Shown here piece after piece: positions 7,972-15,900 of a DNA stretch of 64,000 nt. The stretch is taken from assembly GCF_041360795.1 (NCBI RefSeq), contig NZ_JBFUPW010000001.1:1240001-1304000 (forward strand), read 5' to 3'. How positions within the stretch are numbered: the stretch's first letter is position 1; the number at the start of each line of letters is the position of its first letter. Under the pieces are notes generated by a model. That model was not told the DNA's origin. It did not search any database and saw only the letters and a list, made by a program, of their open reading frames with translations. The DNA comes from Arthrobacter_E sp041360795 (GTDB taxonomy: Bacteria; Actinomycetota; Actinomycetes; Actinomycetales; Micrococcaceae). Both the position numbers and the translations under genes were made by a program.

Positions 7972-9273
7972 ATGACCACCGTACGGAAGGCCGTCGTCGT
8001 CGGCGGCAATCGCATCCCCTTCGCCCGCGCCAATGGCGCGTACGCCACCGCCTCCAATCAGGACATGCTGACCGCGGCTCTGGACGGGCTCGTGGCGCGG
8101 TTCGGACTGCAGGGTGAGCGCGTCGGCGAGGTGGCCGCCGGGGCCGTGCTGAAGCACTCGCGCGATTTCAATCTGACCCGTGAAGCGGTCCTGGGTTCGG
8201 CACTCGCGCCCGACACCCCCGCCTACGATCTTCAGCAGGCTTGCGCCACCGGTCTGGAGACCGTGCTGGGGCTCGCCAACAAGATCAAGCTCGGGCAGAT
8301 CGACTCGGCCATCGCCGGTGGCGTCGATTCGGCGTCGGACGCCCCGATCGCCGTGAGCGAAGGCCTCCGCCGGATCCTGCTGGAACTGAACCGTGCCAAG
8401 ACCGCTCAGCAGAAGCTCAAGGCCCTGTCCAAGCTGCGCCCCAAGGACCTCGCGCCCAACGCTCCCGGCACCGGTGAGCCGCGCACTGGGCTGTCCATGG
8501 GCGAACACCAGGCGATCACTACGGCGGAGTGGGGCATCACCCGCGAAGCGCAGGACGAACTCGCCCTGGCCAGCCACAAGAACCTGGCCGCCGCTTACGA
8601 CCGCGGCTTCTTCGAGGATCTCGTCACCGCCTACCGCGGTCTGAGCCGTGACTCGAACCTCCGTGCGGACACTTCGCTGGAGAAGCTCGCCAAGCTCTCG
8701 CCCGTGTTCGGCAAGAGCCTGCCCACCCCTGCGACCATGACCGCCGGCAACTCGACGCCCCTCACGGACGGCGCCTCCGCCGTGCTCCTGGCCTCCGAGG
8801 AATGGGCCGATGCGCACGAGCTGCCGAAGCTCGCCACGGTGCTGGACGGCGAGGCCGCAGCCGTCGACTTCGTGCACGGCAAGGAAGGGCTCCTCATGGC
8901 GCCGGCCTACGCCGTGCCGCGGATGCTCGCGCGTCAGGGGCTGACCTTCGATGACATCGACTTCTTCGAGATCCACGAGGCCTTCGCCGGAACGGTCCTG
9001 AGCACCCTCGCTGCGTGGGAGGACCCGGAGTTCTGCCGCGACCGCCTCGGCCTGGACGCGCCGCTCGGTGCGATCGACCGTGCGAAGCTCAACGTCAACG
9101 GCTCCTCGCTGGCCGCGGGCCACCCCTTCGCGGCCACGGGCGGCCGCATCGTCGCCACCCTCGCCAAGGCCCTGCACGAGAAGGGCCAGGTGGACGGCCG
9201 TCCGGCGCGCGGCCTCGTCTCGGTCTGCGCGGCCGGCGGTCAGGGTGTCGTCGCGATCCTCGAAGCATACTGA
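7972..9273 (+). CDS. Acetyl-CoA acyltransferase (thiolase, FadA2-like)
   Basis: 433 residues starting MTTVRKAVVVGGNRIPFARA. Thiolase active-site residues are visible: nucleophile Cys91 in QQACATGLE, HEAFAGT, GHPFAATGGR with the catalytic His, and SVCAAGGQG with the second Cys near the C-terminus. It cleaves 3-ketoacyl-CoA with CoA or runs in reverse. ATG 7972 is preceded by CGGAGCGG, a good ribosome site; the reading frame extends upstream but would translate the operator. It is first of three closely packed genes (thiolase, FabG4-like, HtdX-like), matching the content of M. tuberculosis Rv0241c-Rv0243. Within the module it would carry out the last step of beta-oxidation or supply ketoacyl units. 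Confidence 0.93.
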   Translation: MTTVRKAVVVGGNRIPFARANGAYATASNQDMLTAALDGLVARFGLQGERVGEVAAGAVLKHSRDFNLTREAVLGSALAPDTPAYDLQQACATGLETVLGLANKIKLGQIDSAIAGGVDSASDAPIAVSEGLRRILLELNRAKTAQQKLKALSKLRPKDLAPNAPGTGEPRTGLSMGEHQAITTAEWGITREAQDELALASHKNLAAAYDRGFFEDLVTAYRGLSRDSNLRADTSLEKLAKLSPVFGKSLPTPATMTAGNSTPLTDGASAVLLASEEWADAHELPKLATVLDGEAAAVDFVHGKEGLLMAPAYAVPRMLARQGLTFDDIDFFEIHEAFAGTVLSTLAAWEDPEFCRDRLGLDAPLGAIDRAKLNVNGSSLAAGHPFAATGGRIVATLAKALHEKGQVDGRPARGLVSVCAAGGQGVVAILEAY

Positions 9274-9289
9274 GCGGCAGGAACGGAAC

Positions 9290-10627
9290 ATGGCAGACAA
9301 GTACACCGAATTCGTCAGCCGCGGCTTCGGCCGCGACCTCGCCCGGAAGCTGGGGCTGCCCCAGCCGGCGGTCCTGCGTCGCTACACCCCGGGCCAGTCA
9401 CTCCTCGAGGGACCCGTGGTGGTGCTCGGCCGTGGCACCGGCGCCGACGGAGTGGCTTCCGAACTGCTGGGCTGGGGCCTGGACGTCCGGCGTTCCGTGG
9501 GCGGCGCGGAGAAGCTCGCCGCGCTCGTCCTGGTGCTCGACGCACTGACCCACCCCTCGGATCTTTCGGCGCCGGTGCTGGAGGCGGGTCAGCTGCTGCG
9601 CCAGCTCCGCCCCTCGGCGCGCGTGGTCACCCTCTCGCGGGAACCTCGCACGGCGAGTGACCCGGCGACGTCGGCGGCCCGGCGCGCCGTGGACGGCTTC
9701 GTCCGGTCCCTGGCCAAGGAGCTCCGGGCCGGGGCGACGGCCAACGGTCTCGTGCTGGAAGAGGACGTCCCCGCGGACAGCCCGGCAGCGCTCGGAGCGC
9801 TCCGTTTCTTCCTCTCGGCGCGCTCGGCCTTCGTGGACGGCCAGTTCCTCGAGATCACCGACGCGCCGGCCGTGCCGGACGGAGGCGAGCGGCCCCTGGA
9901 AGGGCGGGTCGCCGTCGTCACGGGCGCCGCGCGGGGCATCGGCGCCGCGATCGCCACGACCCTCAGCCGCGACGGCGCGCGCACCATCCTGGTGGACGTC
10001 CCGGCGGCGGGGGAGCAGCTGGCGCAGGTGGCGAACCGCGTGGGCGGCATCGCCCTGCAGGCGGACATCACCGCCCTGGACGCCGCGGCGAAGATCCTGG
10101 CTCTGGCCGAGGAGCGCTTCGGCCGCCTGGACATCGTGGTGCACAACGCGGGCATCACCCGGGACAAGCTCCTGGCCAACATGGACCCCGCCCGCTGGGA
10201 CAGCGTCGTCGCCGTCAACATCGCCTCGCAGCTGCGCATGAACGAGGCGTTCCTCGCCTCGGAGCTGTTCAGCGACCGGCCGCGCATCGTGAGCCTGGCC
10301 TCCACCTCCGGCATCGCCGGCAACCGGGGCCAGACCAACTATGGCGCGTCCAAGGCGGCCGTGATCGGCATGGTGCAGGCGACCGCCGCGAGCATGTCCC
10401 GACTCGGCGGCACCATCAACGCCGTGGCCCCCGGTTTCATCGAGACCGAGATGACAGCGCGCATCCCCTTCGCCACCCGCGAGGTGGCGCGGCGCCTGAA
10501 CTCGCTTCAGCAGGGCGGACAGCCCGGTGATGTGGCGGAGGCGATCGCCTTCCTCGCGAGCGACGCCGCCGGTGGTGTCAACGGCGAGGTGCTGCGGGTC
10601 TGCGGACAGAATCTGGTGGGGGCATGA
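9290..10627 (+). CDS. 3-oxoacyl reductase, high-molecular-weight FabG4 type
   Basis: 445 residues, about 200 more than an ordinary FabG. Residues 1-205 form a divergent, flavodoxin-like Rossmann region with VVVLGRGTGADGVASELL. Residues 210-445 are a full SDR domain: VAVVTGAARGIGAAI (TGxxxGIG), NAGITRDK, catalytic Ser in SLASTSG and YxxxK in TNYGASKAA, and the late signature APGFIETEM. This two-domain layout is that of M. tuberculosis FabG4 (Rv0242c), an NADH-using 3-oxoacyl-CoA reductase. ATG 9290 lies 16 bases after the thiolase stop, with AGGAACGGAA upstream. Its stop overlaps the next start (ATGA), so translational coupling is expected. Confidence 0.92.
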   Translation: MADKYTEFVSRGFGRDLARKLGLPQPAVLRRYTPGQSLLEGPVVVLGRGTGADGVASELLGWGLDVRRSVGGAEKLAALVLVLDALTHPSDLSAPVLEAGQLLRQLRPSARVVTLSREPRTASDPATSAARRAVDGFVRSLAKELRAGATANGLVLEEDVPADSPAALGALRFFLSARSAFVDGQFLEITDAPAVPDGGERPLEGRVAVVTGAARGIGAAIATTLSRDGARTILVDVPAAGEQLAQVANRVGGIALQADITALDAAAKILALAEERFGRLDIVVHNAGITRDKLLANMDPARWDSVVAVNIASQLRMNEAFLASELFSDRPRIVSLASTSGIAGNRGQTNYGASKAAVIGMVQATAASMSRLGGTINAVAPGFIETEMTARIPFATREVARRLNSLQQGGQPGDVAEAIAFLASDAAGGVNGEVLRVCGQNLVGA

Positions 10628-11547
10628 GCGGCGAGCAAACGGTCATCCTGCAGGAGATGCCGTCGCTGGCCAAGCTGTACCTCAACGCGGCCGGAGCTGC
10701 GGCCAAGCAGCGGCTCCTGAAGAAGGAACAGCCCGTCGTCGTGCCGCGTGCCGTGCACGAGGTGCAATCGGTGACGGTGGACATCGAGCACGTCACCGCC
10801 TTCCAGCGGCTGGTCCACGGGACGGTCCGCTCCGAGCTGCCGTCCGCGTACGTTCACACGCTGGCGTTCCCGGTCGCGATGAGCGTCATGACCCGTGACG
10901 ACTTCCCATTGCCGCTGCTCGGGCTCGTCCACCTGGAGAACACGGTGGAGCACTACGACGCCATCCCGTTCGGCGCCCGCCTCACGGTGCGCGCCCACGC
11001 GGAGGGCTTGCGGGCTCATCGCTCCGGGACCCTGGTGGACATGGTGGCGGATGTGCTCGACGCCGGCACGGGGGAACTCCTGTGGCGTGGCACCTCGCGC
11101 TACCTGGCCAAGGGGGTCTTCCTTCCCGGCGTCGACACCGCCGTGCCCGCTCCCGAGCGGGAGGACTTCCGCCCGCCGGTGCCCACGGGACTCTGGCGGC
11201 TGGGCGTGGACACGGGCCGGGACTATGCCGCGGTGTCCGGTGACTACAACCCCATCCACCTCAGCTCGCTGAGTGCTAAGGCGCTCGGCATGAAGACCTC
11301 GATCGCGCACGGGATGTACTCCGTGGCGCGGGCGCTGGCCGAGTCCGGCCACGACAGCGACGCCGGGGTCCGGTGGCACGTCACCTTCGAAGCGCCGGTG
11401 TACCTGCCCGCCACAGTCGCGGTCGGCATCCGCGACGAGGAAGCGGACGGCGCGTGGTCCGGCACGGAGTTCCAGGCGTGGAACCAGCGCAGCGCCCGGA
11501 GGCACTTCCACGGAACCGTGGATCCACTGAGCGGGCCGGAGTCCTGA
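10624..11547 (+). CDS. MaoC-like (R)-3-hydroxyacyl hydratase, HtdX-type
   Basis: 307 residues of double hot-dog fold. The hydratase motif appears as AAVSGDYNPIHLSS around residue 205, matching the D-x-N-P-I-H catalytic signature of MaoC enzymes, with the following helix AHGMYSVARAL. The N-terminal half is a degenerate hot-dog domain, as in M. tuberculosis HtdX (Rv0241c). It would interconvert 3-hydroxyacyl and trans-2-enoyl thioesters and, with the FabG4-like and thiolase proteins, complete an oxidation or elongation cycle. The start overlaps the reductase stop by 4 bases. A strong hairpin follows directly. Confidence 0.9.
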   Translation: MSGEQTVILQEMPSLAKLYLNAAGAAAKQRLLKKEQPVVVPRAVHEVQSVTVDIEHVTAFQRLVHGTVRSELPSAYVHTLAFPVAMSVMTRDDFPLPLLGLVHLENTVEHYDAIPFGARLTVRAHAEGLRAHRSGTLVDMVADVLDAGTGELLWRGTSRYLAKGVFLPGVDTAVPAPEREDFRPPVPTGLWRLGVDTGRDYAAVSGDYNPIHLSSLSAKALGMKTSIAHGMYSVARALAESGHDSDAGVRWHVTFEAPVYLPATVAVGIRDEEADGAWSGTEFQAWNQRSARRHFHGTVDPLSGPES

Positions 11548-11562
11548 CCCGTTGACGACGCG

Positions 11563-11600
11563 AGGGCCGGTGGCTGGGAGATCTCCCGGCCACCGGCCCT
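11563..11600 (+). terminator. Terminator of the thiolase operon
   Basis: AGGGCCGGTGG (from 11563) pairs with CCACCGGCCCT (to 11600); the centre also pairs as GGGAGATCTCCC. It starts 16 bases after the HtdX-like stop. Confidence 0.85.
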
Positions 11601-11604
11601 TCGT

Positions 11605-11692
11605 GTGTCAGCCTCATGTGTCAGCCTGACCTCGTGTCCGGACGACAGAAGTGCCTGGAAGACAGAAGTGCCTGGAACACAGAAGTGGCCGG
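11605..11692. repeat. Short tandem repeats in the intergenic region
   Basis: A 17-bp unit ACAGAAGTGCCTGGAAG occurs three times in tandem (11645-11661, 11662-11678 with one end change, 11679-11692 truncated and diverged). Just upstream TGTGTCAGCCT is also repeated twice. The last copy supplies one arm of the following hairpin. Confidence 0.75.
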
Positions 11693-11714
11693 CCCCTCAA
11701 GGGACCGGGCACTT
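11683..11714 (-). terminator. Terminator after the DUF7455 gene
   Basis: AAGTGGCCGGCCCC and GGGACCGGGCACTT form a stem with mismatches and a short loop, 25 bases past the stop of the leftward small gene. Confidence 0.6.
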
Positions 11715-11738
11715 CCGCTGTGACGGACTCGGTGAGTC

Positions 11739-11957
11739 CTAGTCGACGACGACTTCCTTCTCCAGGAGACGGGAGGTCTCGTCGTGCCATTCACGGCTCA
11801 GGGGCTTCAGAGTCGCTTCGACCGCACGGGCGTGGTGCCCGCAGAAGAGAAGCTCTCCACCAGAGGCCTCAAGCACCACCCGGACAAATGCCTGGGCGCC
11901 GCAACGGTCGCAACGGTCAGCCGCGTTGAGCGTACGTTCCGCAATTGCTGTTGACAT
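11739..11957 (-). CDS. Small zinc-ribbon-like protein (DUF7455)
   Basis: 72 residues beginning MSTAIAERTLNAADRCDRCG. CDRCG and, after about 24 residues, LFCGHH give a CxxC...CxxH pattern that may bind one zinc ion. A charged C-terminal helix follows. Such proteins are common in Actinobacteria beside type II topoisomerase genes; their function is not known. ATG 11957 is preceded by GAAGGAGG, one of the clearest ribosome sites in the window, so this start is preferred over upstream in-frame codons. It diverges from parE. Confidence 0.85.
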   Translation of the reverse strand: MSTAIAERTLNAADRCDRCGAQAFVRVVLEASGGELLFCGHHARAVEATLKPLSREWHDETSRLLEKEVVVD

Positions 11958-12155
11958 CGGGGCCTCCTTCGAAAGTTCTGTACGTCTATATAACCAGCGG
12001 ACAGGCCCGATACATGCCACAATTCGGTCTCTTTCGCTCTGCGCGTAGTCGGGCGTCTCGTGGTGGCGCTCCTCACGGTGCGCCTGCGCGGGGACGAGGG
12101 CGGTTGCCGCTACCCTGAAAAGAGCGTCTTCAGGCCCCAAAGGAGTCCACCACCC

Positions 12156-14264
12156 GTGTCACCGAGTTCGGAATACAACGCCCGGCACCTCTCCGTCCTG
12201 GAAGGGCTGGAAGCCGTCCGCAAACGTCCGGGCATGTACATCGGATCCAACGATTCCCGCGGCCTCATGCACTGTCTCTGGGAGATCATCGACAACGCGG
12301 TCGATGAGGCCCTGGCCGGGTACGGCCACGACATCAAGGTCATCCTCCACGCGGACAACTCCGTGGAGGTGCACGACGACGGCCGCGGCATCCCCGTGGA
12401 CATCGAACCGAAGACCGGGCTCACCGGCGTCGAGGTCGTGTTCACGAAGCTGCACGCCGGCGGCAAGTTCGGCGGCGGCTCCTATAACGCCTCGGGCGGT
12501 CTGCACGGCGTGGGCGCGTCCGTCGTGAACGCGCTGTCCGCCCGTCTGGACGTCCAGGTGGACCGCGGCAGCAAGACCTACCAGATGTCGTTCCGGCGAG
12601 GGGAGCCTGGCCGCTTCGAGGACGGCAGCGGCAAGCCCAAGCCGGACGCGAAGTTCGTCCCGTTCCTGGAGAACTCCATGCTGGACGTGGTCGGCAAGGC
12701 GAAGCGCGGTGTCACCGGCACCCGGATCCGTTACTGGGCGGACCGCCAGATCTTCACCCCGGACGCCAAGTTCCTGTATGACGAACTCACGGGACGTGCG
12801 CGCCAGACCTCCTTCCTGGTGCCCGGGCTCAAGATCACCGTCCGGGACGAGCGCCGGCTCGCCGGGACGCCCGGCGCGGACGGCCCCTATGAAGAGGTCT
12901 TCCACCACGACGGCGGCATCTCGGAGTTCGCCGAGTTCCTGGCCGCGGACTCCGCGGTCACCGACATCTGGCGGCTGAACGGCTCCGGCACCTTCAAGGA
13001 GACGGTGCCGGTCCTGGACGATCACGGTCACAGCCAGCTGGCCGAGGTGGAGCGCCACTGTGAAGTGGACATCGCCCTGCGCTGGGGGATCGGCTACGAC
13101 ACCACCGTGCGCAGCTTCGTCAACATCATCGCCACGCCCAAGGGCGGCACCCACCTGGCCGGCTTCGAGCAGGCGCTGCTCAAGACCTTCCGCAAGCAGG
13201 TCGAGGCCAACGCCCGCAAGCTGAAGGCCGGCAACGACAAGGTCGAGAAGGACGACGTGATGGCCGGCCTGACCGCCGTGCTGACCGTCCGCCTCGCCGA
13301 ACCGCAGTTCGAGGGCCAGACCAAGGAGATCCTCGGCACGCCCGCCGTTCGCGCCATCGTCTCCCGCGTGGTGGAGAAGGAGATCACCTCGCGGCTGACC
13401 TCCACGAACCGCAATGACAAGGCTCAGGCTTCCCTCCTGCTGGAGAAGGTCGTCAACGAGATGAAGTCCCGCGTCTCGGCGCGGGTGCACAAGGAGACCC
13501 AGCGGCGGAAGAACGCTCTGGAGTCCTCGACCATGCCCAGCAAGCTCGCGGACTGCCGCAGCAGCGACGTGGACCGCTCTGAGCTGTTCATCGTGGAGGG
13601 TGACTCCGCGCTCGGCACCGCGAAGCTGGCCCGGTCCTCGGACTTCCAGGCCCTGCTGCCCATCCGCGGCAAGATCCTGAACGTGCAGAAGGCGTCGGTG
13701 GGCGACATGCTCTCCAACGCCGAATGCGCCGCCCTGATCCAGGTGGTAGGAGCCGGCTCCGGCCGGAGCTTCGACCTGGACGCCGCCCGCTACGGCAAGG
13801 TCGTCCTCATGACCGACGCCGACGTGGACGGCGCCCACATCCGCACCCTGCTGCTCACGCTCTTCTACCGCTACATGAGGCCTCTCGTGGAAGCGGGCCG
13901 CGTGTACGCCGCTGTGCCGCCGCTGCACCGGGTGGAGGTGGTGAACTCCGGGTCCAAGGCCAACGAGATCATCTACACCTACTCCGAGCAGGAGTTGCTC
14001 ACGCTCCTGGACCGCCTTCAGGGGGAGGGCAAGCGCTACAAGGAGCCCATCCAGCGGTACAAGGGTCTGGGCGAGATGGACGCCGACCAGCTGGCGGAGA
14101 CCACCATGGATCCGCGGCACCGCACGCTGCGCCGGGTCAGCATCGACAGCGCGGAGAGCGCCGAGCGCGTCTTCGAACTCCTCATGGGCTCGGATGTGGC
14201 ACCGCGCAAGGACTTCATCGTGGCCGGCGCGCAGCACCTGGACCGGGAACGCATCGACGCCTGA
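12156..14264 (+). CDS. parE: DNA topoisomerase IV subunit B
   Basis: 702 residues from GTG 12156, with AAAGGAG upstream. The GHKL ATPase domain begins YNARHLSVLEGLEAVRKRPG and MYIGSNDSRGL, with IIDNAVDEALAGYG binding Mg-ATP and the ATP lid GGLHGVGASVVNALS. The transducer domain is followed by the TOPRIM motifs IVEGDSALG (about 479) and MTDADVDGAH (about 552), and the C-terminal RYKGLGEMDADQL. It partners with the subunit at 23540-26020 to decatenate chromosomes. GyrB and ParE are hard to separate by motif; the location next to DUF7455 and away from recF/dnaN, and the nearby parC, favour ParE. Confidence 0.93.
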   Translation: MSPSSEYNARHLSVLEGLEAVRKRPGMYIGSNDSRGLMHCLWEIIDNAVDEALAGYGHDIKVILHADNSVEVHDDGRGIPVDIEPKTGLTGVEVVFTKLHAGGKFGGGSYNASGGLHGVGASVVNALSARLDVQVDRGSKTYQMSFRRGEPGRFEDGSGKPKPDAKFVPFLENSMLDVVGKAKRGVTGTRIRYWADRQIFTPDAKFLYDELTGRARQTSFLVPGLKITVRDERRLAGTPGADGPYEEVFHHDGGISEFAEFLAADSAVTDIWRLNGSGTFKETVPVLDDHGHSQLAEVERHCEVDIALRWGIGYDTTVRSFVNIIATPKGGTHLAGFEQALLKTFRKQVEANARKLKAGNDKVEKDDVMAGLTAVLTVRLAEPQFEGQTKEILGTPAVRAIVSRVVEKEITSRLTSTNRNDKAQASLLLEKVVNEMKSRVSARVHKETQRRKNALESSTMPSKLADCRSSDVDRSELFIVEGDSALGTAKLARSSDFQALLPIRGKILNVQKASVGDMLSNAECAALIQVVGAGSGRSFDLDAARYGKVVLMTDADVDGAHIRTLLLTLFYRYMRPLVEAGRVYAAVPPLHRVEVVNSGSKANEIIYTYSEQELLTLLDRLQGEGKRYKEPIQRYKGLGEMDADQLAETTMDPRHRTLRRVSIDSAESAERVFELLMGSDVAPRKDFIVAGAQHLDRERIDA

Positions 14265-14305
14265 CCCGGCCCGGCCGGCGCCGCTGTCCTCGAGCCGGGG
14301 CTGTC

Positions 14306-15262
14306 CTAGAGGTGGATGACGCCCGGCACGATCAGCAGTGCGGTCGGCGCCAGGAGCAGCAGGACCGAGGACGCCAGCACCACGGCGCGCTGCGCGGCCG
14401 GGAGTGCGGGGGCACCGGCGAGCAGTCGTTTCACGCGGGCCACCGTCGTGGCGGACACCGCAGCGTCGTCGCCGGCCAGGGCCGTGTCGGCGTCCAGGGC
14501 GGTGCGGCGCGGCTGCTGCCCATCCGCGACGACGGCGACCGCGCGCACCAGGGTTCCGGCGTCGCTGACTTTCAACGCGGCGTCGTCGGCGAGCATCTCC
14601 AGCAGCTCGTTCACCGCGCGCTGGGCGACGCGCGTGGTGGGAAGCCAGGGGAGAGCCGCCCTCCAGGCGGCGAAGGCCCAGAGCAGCAAGTGGTGCCGCT
14701 GCGTCAGATGGCTGTCCTCATGGGCGAGGACTGCGGCGAGTTCGCGCTCGTCCAGGGCATCCATGAGGGAGTCGGAGAGCACGGTGATGGAGCGGGCTCC
14801 GCCGGGCAGGCAGTAGGCCACGGGCGCGGCATGGGCGATGACCACGGTGCCGGAGTCGCCGTGCGGCTGGCTGAGAATGCCGAGGAGCTCGCGGTGCCGG
14901 CGCCGCTCGGTGCTGATCCGCACGTAGGTGAGCAACAGCGTGAAGAGCAGGTGCACGGTCAGCACCCCGGCGGTCGACAGCGCGAAGGCATGCCAGAAGC
15001 CGAGTCCTTCGGTGGACTGACTGCCCAGCATCACCAGAAGCAAGGCGTGAAGCCCCGCGACCAGATTGTCGCCGAGCGGTGAGAGCCCGTAGCAGAGCAT
15101 GGCGCCGATCATGGAGAGCCCGCCCGCGAGGCCGATGGCCTGCCAGAGCACCAGTGCGGCGAAGGGGGAGCGGGACGGCCAGGAGCTCCGGGCCAGGAGG
15201 ACCGGTGCCGGCCAGGCGAGGATGATCGCGAGGACCGCCAGGAACCAGGCGGTGATCAGCAC
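14306..15262 (-). CDS. M56-family membrane metallopeptidase (BlaR1/MecR1-like sensor)
   Basis: 318 residues. Several hydrophobic segments span the first about 115 residues (LITAWFLAVLAIILAW, ALVLWQAIGLAGGLSMIGAM, ALSTAGVLTVHLLFTLLLTY), and another lies at the extreme C-terminus (VVLASSVLLLLAPTALLIV). The zinc motif HEDSH (residues 181-185) is in AVLAHEDSHLTQRHH, with a downstream ELLEMLADDAAL region supplying the likely third ligand. M56 proteins cleave or signal to a cognate BlaI-type repressor. No extracellular penicillin-binding sensor domain is present, so beta-lactam sensing is not implied. It starts 8 bases after the blaI-like gene stops: a classical two-gene repressor/protease operon. 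Confidence 0.9.
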   Translation of the reverse strand: MLITAWFLAVLAIILAWPAPVLLARSSWPSRSPFAALVLWQAIGLAGGLSMIGAMLCYGLSPLGDNLVAGLHALLLVMLGSQSTEGLGFWHAFALSTAGVLTVHLLFTLLLTYVRISTERRRHRELLGILSQPHGDSGTVVIAHAAPVAYCLPGGARSITVLSDSLMDALDERELAAVLAHEDSHLTQRHHLLLWAFAAWRAALPWLPTTRVAQRAVNELLEMLADDAALKVSDAGTLVRAVAVVADGQQPRRTALDADTALAGDDAAVSATTVARVKRLLAGAPALPAAQRAVVLASSVLLLLAPTALLIVPGVIHL

Positions 15263-15270
15263 CGCATGCC

Positions 15271-15666
15271 TCAGCTGCTGGAGGGGAGGTCCGAAGAGGG
15301 GTCCACACCCAGCAGACGACGGAGGGCGTCGGCTTCGGCGGGGCTGACCGAACCGACGAAGGTCGCCAGGACGGCTTCACGGTCCGGAGCGGAGCCCAGC
15401 ACCTCGCGCATCAGCTCGGCGGTGTGTTCGGCGCGCGTGGAGACGGCGCGGTAGCGATGCGGGCGGGTGCCGCGTTCGCGGGCCACGAGGCCCTTCTTCT
15501 CCAGCCGGGAAAGCACGGTGAGCACCGTGGTCACGGCGAGCTCCTTGCCTCCGCTGGCCGCGTCGGTGCTGGCGAGCTGATCCCGCAGGTCGTTGGCCGT
15601 GGTGGCCTCCGTCCCGGCCCACAGCAGGTCCATGACGGATCGCTCAAGATCCCCGAGGCTTGCCAT
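15271..15666 (-). CDS. BlaI/MecI/CopY-family repressor
   Basis: 131 residues, the family size. The N-terminal winged helix reads LGDLERSVMDLLWAG, ATTANDLRDQL, TTVLTVLSRLEKKGLVARER, and the C-terminal dimerisation helices contain the site region normally cut by the partner protease. ATG 15666 begins the operon that includes the M56 peptidase. The divergent gene is cydA, and three TTCTAC-N5-GTAGAA palindromes lie between them; the M. tuberculosis homologue (Rv1846c) also binds a dyad of the TAC/GTA kind. Control of cytochrome bd by this repressor is inferred from that layout. Confidence 0.93.
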   Translation of the reverse strand: MASLGDLERSVMDLLWAGTEATTANDLRDQLASTDAASGGKELAVTTVLTVLSRLEKKGLVARERGTRPHRYRAVSTRAEHTAELMREVLGSAPDREAVLATFVGSVSPAEADALRRLLGVDPSSDLPSSS

Positions 15667-15766
15667 TGAAAGCGTCCATCTCCTCTGTAATGCTGATGAT
15701 GACCCTCAGGGGACGGGTGTCCCCGGTGGGTGCGCAGCTCTCAATCTATCGTGTTTCGGCCCGTTT

Positions 15767-15783
15767 TTCTACGTTCAGTAGAA
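15767..15783. promoter_or_regulatory. BlaI-type operator 1
   Basis: TTCTAC-GTTCA-GTAGAA: perfect 6-bp arms, 5-base spacer. It is closest to the repressor gene, about 100 bases upstream of its start, consistent with autoregulation. Confidence 0.8.
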
Positions 15784-15829
15784 GCCTCTGTCTCGCGTGT
15801 CACGTGCGGCGGCGTCACGGTCCTTTTTG

Positions 15830-15846
15830 TTCTACACTCTGTAGAA
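15830..15846. promoter_or_regulatory. BlaI-type operator 2 overlapping the likely cydA promoter
   Basis: TTCTAC-ACTCT-GTAGAA, the second copy. It contains TACACT (15833-15838), a plausible -10 for cydA. Its centre is 63 bases from operator 1 and 24 from operator 3. Confidence 0.82.
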
Positions 15847-15853
15847 GAAGGTT

Positions 15854-15870
15854 TTCTACGAAACGTAGAA
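15854..15870. promoter_or_regulatory. BlaI-type operator 3 in the cydA leader
   Basis: TTCTAC-GAAAC-GTAGAA, the third copy, ending 30 bases before the cydA ATG. A repressor bound here would block elongation. Confidence 0.82.
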
Positions 15871-15900
15871 GTTGTGCCTCGACGAGGGAATGGGGAATCC

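Noticed and set aside
12156..14264. gyrB
   Set aside because: GyrB and ParE share all motifs seen, but a recF/dnaN context is missing, a DUF7455 gene is adjacent, and the partner subunit nearby looks like ParC.
15667..15900. Rex box controlling cydA
   Set aside because: No TTGTGAA-N4-TTCACAA-like site is present; only the three TTCTAC-N5-GTAGAA dyads stand out.
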